This document shows positions 58,421-64,000 of a DNA stretch of 64,000 nucleotides, piece by piece. Position 1 is the stretch's first letter. Each line of letters opens with the position of its first letter. The stretch spans positions 411,875,198-411,939,197 of the forward strand of contig CM060990.1 of assembly GCA_030765065.1 (NCBI GenBank), given 5' to 3'. The translations under genes were made by a program, and so were the position numbers. This stretch comes from Deroplatys truncata. Taxonomy: Eukaryota > Arthropoda > Insecta > Mantodea > Mantidae. The notes beneath the pieces are model-generated. The model was not told the DNA's origin, did not search any database, and saw nothing but the letters and a program-made list of their open reading frames with translations.

Positions 58421-58421
<1 letters not shown>
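58216..58421 (+). pseudogene. LINE 3' end coding tail
   Basis: MNKIKQFRNNWKEHVQGMKE, then IPKIILDYKLKGERNVGRPK and KRW: the arginine/glycine-rich C-terminus of arthropod RTE- or Jockey-type elements (NWxxHVxRM, IPKxLLxYxPxGxRxVGRPxKRW). It is followed by AGGTCTTAAAAGGCTTAACC and then the TTA repeat, which looks like the element's own 3' simple-repeat tail. Only the last 60 or so codons are present. Confidence 0.7.
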
Positions 58422-58483
<62 letters not shown>

Positions 58484-58484
58484 T
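58422..58484 (+). repeat. (TTA)n microsatellite
   Basis: About 20 perfect TTA units directly after the LINE tail; probably derived from the LINE's 3' tail. Translated runs of tyrosine here are an artefact. Confidence 0.95.
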
Positions 58485-59879
58485 AATATTATCACAACAC
58501 ATCACCTTGTATATTATTTTGGCTCCATGCACAAATCCTATGGTAATAAATCACTTAACAGCATAACTGCAGACTCATTTCTTTTTCCAGAAAATGCAGA
58601 CTACATTTATTTTAGGTATGTAACCAAAATGCAGAGCAATCTTTACCCCTACATACAATCATTTTCAATGCAATACCTAAAACAAAGGATATTAACAATA
58701 ATACTCCATTATTGCGGTGAAAAAAGCAATACCATTCGGTAATATCATTGCAGCAACTGGTGTTGAGCAGTCAGCATGTTTTATAGAGGAAGGAAAGTTA
58801 TTGATCTAGTGAATAATCAAGTATGCTACTGAAGAGAACACAGGTTCATTTACCTTTTGTAATCTGCTTTAACAACACAGAACAATGTTGATGCATACCA
58901 TAGTAAGCTTACATAGAGCTATTTCATTACTCATTCAAAAATATTCCATTTTAGAATTAAATAAAACCAAGAGATAAAAAGTATGTTACACAGAACTTTA
59001 TTTAAAAACTATTACTAATATAAGCTAAGTTATAACTGCAACTTTATATGCCATTATTCCATAAAGTTACAGGCAGAGTCCTTTTTCTGGTCAATTCTAA
59101 AATGAATGCTCTGAACTTTGAGATGCTAATCAAGTGTTCCAGGCTATCAGTGATTAGTATTCTGATTTAATAATTCAATAGATTCTAATTATCAGCCATT
59201 AACAAATGACAAAACTGATTATGGCAGTGATGGGTATACTTATATACACTACATTTAAGCACAACCAAAAGCTTGGCTCTCCTACATAGATGCAGGTAAG
59301 GATTACAGCCATTAAATGCATTTCCTCATTCCAAACTGTGTCCTTTCTCTTGCTCGTTTCTTAAGCTCCTCAACCACTTATCCCTTACTCTTCCTAAAAA
59401 TATCCCCATAGCATTAATTTTCTTTTCTCTTGTATCTGCTAGCATTTAAATTGCTAATGTATCATCCTGTAGATCAGTGGCAAGTAACTCGTGGATCTTC
59501 AATGCAAATTAATTAAAAGATCTAAAAGTTGTTTTTATAAATAATTATTGACATATAATAATAACTCAAAGCATTTCTCCTGCAACATACAGCATATTTC
59601 AATATTGCATGGTAATGTATACATGTACAGTGTCAACAGAAAGTTAATTTGCAAATTGTATTTATTCTTCTCTGGTAAAATTGCAAAAGTTAGGTTTAAT
59701 TTATTGGTTTTTTAATTAACTTCAAGCCTACTCATATTTTAAGTTTAAAATATATGCTCAAATCACCATGAAAACGTATATTTATTTATTTGATATTTAT
59801 TGTTTAGCGGATACAAGACACAAGTGGGATTGGCGTTCAGCTCAGGCTCATTTCCCTCTCCCACTCGTAAGAACTTGTA
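58485..59879. other. No gene seen
   Basis: AT-rich sequence with no recognised coding or repeat structure. Confidence 0.4.
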
Positions 59880-60560
59880 ACATTTACAACTTTATTCTTA
59901 CTTTTAATTATTAACTATACTATGATCTAATTGTTTCTTTTCACTGTCCATAAACATTTGCTTCTCACTCCATTCATAAACACTCCAACCTTCTCATAGT
60001 CCTTCATAAATATTTCCTTCACTGCAATGTTTGGGTCAACCTTTGTTCATTTGTCACTTATCTGTTCCTCCCTTCACTTGTTAGTGGCCCTACATTTATA
60101 CAGTATATGTGCCAGATCCTCCTGCTCTCCACATACAGGGCCGTTGATTTTGTGTTATTCCCATCCTCATTCCTTTTAACCTGCACACTCCTGATCTTAC
60201 CCACGCTTTGCTTTCTCTTGCTTCCTTACCTGTTTTTTCTACACATTCCTCCCTTCCTCATGTTGACTTTAATGTTTTATAATATATTAAAGAACACTTT
60301 TCATATTTCACTGAACATTTTTTGTATTTCCATATCCTCTAGCCTCTTGTTTACTTCTCTCCAAAAATTTAATTCATTATTTTCCCTTTTCCATCAAATC
60401 TCTCCTAGACCATTTGATTCTAGGAAGTTCTTCAAACGATACACCCACCCTCTGTCTAGAATTTCAAGAAAAAAGTTTAAAAAATACTGTCTTAATATAT
60501 TGTTTCTTCTAGGTGTAGAATTCTGTACCAATACTTCAATGCTCTCTCCATAATCTTACC
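59880..60560 (-). pseudogene. LINE-like C-terminal region with Cys/His cluster
   Basis: The minus strand near 60140 reads LCGEQEDLAHILYKCRA, a C-x2-GE-x(n)-H-x3-x-C cluster of the kind found after the reverse transcriptase in several LINE clades. Upstream on the same strand (60380-60200) is LNFWREVNKRLEDM and a basic RKGGMCRKNR-like stretch; downstream YEKVGVFMNGV. No catalytic RT motifs are seen, so the assignment is tentative. The hydrophobic plus-strand frame at 60107-60553 is the shadow of this. Confidence 0.4.
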
Positions 60561-60959
60561 CTTGCTTGATTCTCCATCCATTTCTAACTGTGCCATCCCA
60601 TGCAAACATTAAGAATTCTTTAAATATTGCACCTTTATAAACACTGTGAGAGAAAGCTCTGCTACTGACAGCCTAATGCATTGCTTCAAGAAGAAAAGGG
60701 TGTGAATTCTGTTTCAATGCTTAATTTACTTCAGGATGATACAAAATCTGGTAATAATTGCAAGAGCTGTTAGTTAATCAAAATTTTTATGTGGATGAGC
60801 ACCACAACTTGAGAAATGGAAGAAAAATGACAGAATAACTAAACAACAAGCAACAAAACCATAGTTTTCTTCCAAACACTAACTTATTGCTGGTCAGAAA
60901 CTGAAAGATTGCTCAAAATGCTTAAAGGAATTTGTGCGGTGCAAACAGTGCCTGTATTT

Positions 60960-61319
60960 AAAAATCACTTTTGGGAAAGGAAGAGAATCCAGGACTTATC
61001 GGTGGAAAGAATTATAGAATTTGCTGCCATTGAAGCTGTGCTTAGTAATTAAGATGCACAATATCATAGGTATTAACCGTCCACCAGATTCAGAACTTAA
61101 CATTTTTATGAACAAATTACAATGACTGCTTGATCAACTAACCACATTAAATAAATGCACGGTTATAGTGGGGATTTTAATCTTGATCTAATGAAACCAG
61201 ACAAATACACTTACACTTTTACCTCACTATTAAAGGATTTTAACCTCGTCCCCACCATCCAAGTACCAAAAAGGGTTACACCACCCTCAGCAATATGTAT
61301 TGATAATATAATAACAGAT
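60960..61319 (+). pseudogene. LINE endonuclease (EEP) fragment, left part
   Basis: The apurinic-like endonuclease of a Jockey-type LINE. Decayed text around 60990-61130 reads LSVERIIEFAAIEAV and a shifted YRPPDSELNIF. Then comes the clear block SGDFNLDLMKPDKYTYTFTS and FNLVPTIQVPKRVTPPSAIC, IDNIITD at 61160-61319. The GDFN Asp/Asn motif is a catalytic site of this enzyme class. The gene is split by the PLE palindrome and continues at 63832. Confidence 0.7.
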
Positions 61320-61410
61320 TACGTATGTATTGTAATGAAAAGAAGCTAGAAACAGTGATGTGTATGAATTTATTTAAAGGTGAGTCGAAATTGTAACACT
61401 AACATCACTT

Positions 61411-61470
61411 AAGTTTACTCACTTAACATGTTTCGGGAAACCGTTGTTCCCATCCTCAGAAGGTTAACTC
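61411..61470 (-). ncRNA. Hammerhead ribozyme candidate, left PLE arm
   Basis: Exact mirror of the right-arm candidate (63719-63778). It differs by one base in the stem II loop (CAACGG here, CAAAGG there), which leaves the stem and core unchanged. Confidence 0.55.
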
Positions 61471-62595
61471 GACTGGCCCGTGTTGTTGGTGTTTCCGTTT
61501 TTTGGACTGGATCCTGTGGTGGCATCTTGTGGTGGAGAAATGTACTTCCAGAGAGGATTTGGTGGCGGCAAATCAAAATTCATTAGATGTGTGTTGTGTT
61601 TTAGAATGGTGATCTTCTCCCATGCATCTAATTCGGCTGCAAATTTGGCTGGTTTGACTAATGTAATATTGGGTTTGATGTTGTGATTAGTGATCCAAAA
61701 ATGGTGTGAAACTGCAGATTTGTCCATTTGTTTGTATTTAATACATCTCATGTGCTCCTTTAGCCTAGTTTCTAAGTTTCTTTTTGTCTTACCAATGTAT
61801 ACTTTATTGCAATCTGAACAATTGATTTTATAGATTCCAGCTTTTTTGTCTTGTGGAATGGGGTCTTTTAACTTGTTACAAAGTAATTTCTCTATGTTAA
61901 ATTTGTTCTGTGGAGCTAGGCTGATGTTATGTTTCATGAAAATCTTCTTAAATTTGTGAAATGTTCCTGGGTGGTATGTGAATTTCTTGAACTTTAGTTC
62001 TTTATCTTGCTGGCTGAGATTAGTTGTGTTTCTGATGTGCATCTGTCGTTTGAATTTTGCAATTTTTTTGTCAATAGTTGCTTTGTTGTACCCATTATGT
62101 ATTGCTGTGTCTACTATATGCTGGTATTCTAACTGGTATTCTTTTTTATTTAAGGGGGTATATACCAGTCTATGTGTTAGGCTGTTTAGTACTGCATGTT
62201 TGTGTGTGGTTGGATTGAAACTCTTATTTTTTATGTAATTAGTAGAGTGTGTTGGCTTCCTGTATATGCCAAAGGTTAGGTTCTTTTGTTCTCTGATGAT
62301 TTTTAGGTCTAAAAATGGTAGCATGCCTTCTTTTTCTATTTCTATGGTGAATTTTATTGATTGGTTCTGTAGGTTTAGTAAGGCTAAGGAGTCTTGTATG
62401 AACCTATTAGGGACAACAGCGAAGATGTCGTCAACATTTCTGTGCCAAACTTTAAACATGTATGGAAAGGAAGTTGTTATGTGTATTTCTAAGTAGCTCA
62501 TAAATAAATCTGCCAAGAAGGGTGAAAGTGGGTTGCCCATGGTTAGACCAGTTGGTTGTTGATAGAACTTCTTATTGAAACTAAAACAATTTTGT
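61464..62595 (-). CDS. PLE reverse transcriptase (partial) plus GIY-YIG endonuclease, left arm
   Basis: PLE proteins prime reverse transcription at a nick made by their own GIY-YIG nuclease. The open frame formally starts at an ATG at 62633. Its first 13 codons lie across the palindrome centre in the other arm and are not PLE sequence; true PLE coding begins about NCFSFNKKFYQQ. Motifs: QPTGLTMGNPLSPFLADLFM (RT motif 4), WHRNVDDIFAVV (motif 5; Asn where the other arm has Tyr), MLPFLDLKI, YRKPTHSTNYI. The endonuclease (about residues 265-330) has AGIYKINCSDCNKVYIGKTK and LETRLKEHMR. The frame is intact to a stop at 61464 (tail PKNGNTNNTGQSS). RT motifs 1-3 are missing, so it cannot be a full polymerase; the nuclease half looks complete. 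Confidence 0.88.
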
Positions 62596-63725
62596 CCAAT
62601 TGTTTTAGTTTCAATAAGAAGTTCTATCAACAACCAACTGGTCTAACCATGGGCAACCCACTTTCACCCTTCTTGGCAGATTTATTTATGAGCTACTTAG
62701 AAATACACATAACAACTTCCTTTCCATACATGTTTAAAGTTTGGCACAGATATGTTGACGACATCTTCGCTGTTGTCCCTAATAGGTTCATACAAGACTC
62801 CTTAGCCTTACTAAACCTACAGAACCAATCAATAAAATTCACCATAGAAATAGAAAAAGAAGGCATGCTACCATTTTTAGACCTAAAAATCATCAGAGAA
62901 CAAAAGAACCTAACCTTTGGCATATACAGGAAGCCAACACACTCTACTAATTACATAAAAAATAAGAGTTTCAATCCAACCACACACAAACATGCAGTAC
63001 TAAACAGCCTAACACATAGACTGGTATATACCCCCTTAAATAAAAAAGAATACCAGTTAGAATACCAGCATATAGTAGACACAGCAATACATAATGGGTA
63101 CAACAAAGCAACTATTGACAAAAAAATTGCAAAATTCAAACGACAGATGCACATCAGAAACACAACTAATCTCAGCCAGCAAGATAAAGAACTAAAGTTC
63201 AAGAAATTCACATACCACCCAGGAACATTTCACAAATTTAAGAAGATTTTCATGAAACATAACATCAGCCAAGCTCCACAGAACAAATTTAACATAGAGA
63301 AATTACTTTGTAACAAGTTAAAAGACCCCATTCCACAAGACAAAAAAGCTGGAATCTATAAAATCAATTGTTCAGATTGCAATAAAGTATACATTGGTAA
63401 GACAAAAAGAAACTTAGAAACTAGGCTAAAGGAGCACATGAGATGTATTAAATACAAACAAATGGACAAATCTGCAGTTTCACACCATTTTTGGATCACT
63501 AATCACAACATCAAACCCAATATTACATTAGTCAAACCAGCCAAATTTGCAGCCGAATTAGATGCATGGGAGAAGATCACCATTCTAAAACACAACACAC
63601 ATCTAATGAATTTTGATTTGCCGCCACCAAATCCTCTCTGGAAGTACATTTCTCCACCACAAGATGCCACCACAGGATCCAGTCCAAAAAACGGAAACAC
63701 CAACAACACGGGCCAGTCGAGTTAA
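62594..63725 (+). CDS. PLE reverse transcriptase (partial) plus GIY-YIG endonuclease, right arm
   Basis: Mirror copy of the left-arm gene. The formal ATG is at 62556, again inside the opposite arm; PLE sequence starts around 62600. Motif 5 is the canonical WHRYVDDIFAVV. One difference in the middle is ISQAPQ here and ISLAPQ in the left arm. The GIY-YIG domain has the GIY and YIG motifs (AGIYKINCSDCNKVYIGKTK), the conserved Arg of LETRLKEHMR, and the Cys pair typical of PLE nucleases. The stop at 63725 overlaps the 5' strand of the ribozyme candidate. It is uninterrupted over about 375 codons, a sign of recent activity, although the RT is truncated by the palindrome. Confidence 0.88.
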
Positions 63726-63778
63726 CCTTCTGAGGATGGGAACAAAGGTTTCCCGAAACATGTTAAGTGAGTAAACTT
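63719..63778 (+). ncRNA. Hammerhead ribozyme candidate, right PLE arm
   Basis: Self-cleaving RNAs of this type are known in PLE terminal repeats. Elements in order: GAGTT (63719-63723) and CTT (63727-63729) as 5' strand of helix I; CTGAGGA (63730-63736), fitting CUGANGA; stem II GGGAA/TTCCC (63738-63742 with 63750-63754); GAAA (63755-63758); CATG then T (63759-63763), giving a two-pair helix III; cut predicted after T 63764; AAG (63765-63767) and AACTT (63774-63778) as the 3' strand of helix I. The core is complete except that a U sits between CUGAGGA and the stem. The cut triplet GUU is allowed but less efficient than GUC. Folded by eye only. Confidence 0.55.
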
Positions 63779-63831
63779 AAGTGATGTTAGTGTTACAATT
63801 TCGACTCACCTTTAAATAAATAATAACAGAT

Positions 63832-63984
63832 ATCGACACTAACTTACTAAAAGCAGAAGTTATTGAAACAAACATCTTGGACCATAAGGGTCAGATATTG
63901 CACATCATGAAGAGGAAAACAAAAGAGTGATAAATTTGTCTATTGCAGAATCTATGATGAATCTTGGTTTCCAGCACTAATCAC
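63832..63984 (+). pseudogene. LINE endonuclease fragment, right part
   Basis: Continuation of the 60960-61319 endonuclease beyond the PLE insert: the frame through the target duplication reads ITDIDTNLLKAEVIETNILD and HKGQILHI, the expected stretch after IDNI. Stops appear near 63929. It is cut at 63985 by the hAT terminal repeat. Confidence 0.6.
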
Positions 63985-64000
63985 CAGGGTTAGGATTTTT
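63985..64000 (+). mobile_element. Left end of a second hAT copy (cut by window end)
   Basis: CAGGGTTAGGATTTTT is identical to the first 16 bases of the hAT element at 1176. It begins exactly where LINE sequence stops. The rest lies outside the window. Confidence 0.75.

Larger units (their letters stand above)
61309..63831. mobile_element. Head-to-head Penelope-like element pair with 11-bp duplication
   Basis: The 11-bp repeat TAATAACAGAT (61309-61319 and 63821-63831) flanks an insert. The insert is a giant palindrome: arms of about 1.22 kb mirror around 62594-62595 with a 6-base spacer (TTGTCC, 62592-62597) and no net indels. Each arm is a 5'-truncated PLE running outward: partial RT, GIY-YIG endonuclease, ribozyme candidate, terminal repeat. 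The left edge has about 47 extra bases (including GAAAAGAAGCTAGAAACAG), also seen at the 17.8 kb copy. Arms differ at several single bases, which argues against a simple read or assembly fold-back. Confidence 0.9.

Noticed and set aside
58216..58566. Frame with a long tyrosine run
   Set aside because: Only the first 60 or so codons are LINE; the tyrosines come from the TTA microsatellite.
60107..60553. 148-codon hydrophobic plus-strand frame that looks like a membrane protein
   Set aside because: Phe/Leu/Ser composition comes from a purine-rich minus strand, which carries LINE-like text instead.
62556..62633. Start codons of the two PLE frames
   Set aside because: Each ATG and the first 13 or so codons lie in the opposite arm of the palindrome; they are products of the inversion, not the PLE's own start.
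61320..63820. Palindrome as a sequencing fold-back artefact
   Set aside because: Arms differ at several bases, and an 11-bp target duplication with a continuous LINE gene outside fits a real insertion. Not fully excluded without reads.
1..64000. CRISPR arrays, operons, bacterial promoters
   Set aside because: Nothing of the kind is visible; the content is eukaryotic transposons and one spliced exon.

Overview
The window reads as a transposon-packed, AT-rich piece of a large arthropod genome, most likely an insect. That assignment is inference. It rests on intron-style splice sites, a large diversity of DNA transposons (hAT, mariner, Tc1, maT, pogo/Tigger, IS630-like, HARBI1-like), Gypsy LTR elements, several LINEs and Penelope-like elements (PLEs). 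The only host coding sequence I can support is one minus-strand exon at 773-1034 with the coiled coil of angiomotin. Because that gene runs right to left, everything to the right is either a very long upstream intron or intergenic DNA.

Layout. 1-1.1 kb: angiomotin exon. 1.18-4.28 kb: complete hAT element with perfect terminal repeats and an 8-bp target duplication. 5.5 kb: small PLE palindrome. 7.15-8.38 kb: 3' end of a Gypsy element on the minus strand. 8.9-9.4 kb: PLE reverse-transcriptase remnant. 9.6-10.15 kb: LINE tail. 10.2-10.6 kb: tandem 167-bp repeat with hammerhead-like motifs. 10.73-14.8 kb: decayed Gypsy of the same family as the 7 kb copy. 14.8-15.9 kb: IS630-like transposase remnant. 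17.8-18.0 kb: short PLE palindrome inserted into an unknown open frame. 18.5-20.2 kb: second hAT family. 20.7-22.1 kb: Tc1. 25.0-25.9 kb: HARBI1-like remnant. 27.1-33.4 kb: a pogo/Tigger element interrupted by an IS630-like element and by a mariner; the mariner is interrupted by a LINE, which carries a PLE fragment. 33.8-36.4 kb: RTE-like LINE interrupted by a maT element. 36.7-36.9 kb: another PLE palindrome. 37.0-39.4 kb: two mariner-type remnants. 39.9-41.9 kb: decayed gene of an uncharacterised transposon-like family.

42.03-51.46 kb: a very young Gypsy-type LTR retrotransposon. Its 5' and 3' LTRs are identical over about 905 bp. Its 3' LTR stops in a run of A and is followed by a third, full-length, inverted LTR, and the whole unit is bounded by one 4-bp duplication. 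51.9-60.6 kb: sparse region with a mariner fragment, a second uncharacterised transposon-like gene (55.7-57.5 kb) and LINE tails. 61.3-63.8 kb: a 2.5-kb head-to-head PLE palindrome with an 11-bp target duplication and a hammerhead-ribozyme candidate in each arm, inserted into a LINE endonuclease gene. The last 16 bases are the terminal repeat of another copy of the hAT seen at 1.2 kb.

No operon-like cooperation between genes is visible. The relations are insertion order. The two most unusual signals are the recurrence of head-to-head PLE ends at several separate loci, three of them centred on or next to hammerhead-like motifs, and the Gypsy insertion ending in an A-run plus inverted LTR.
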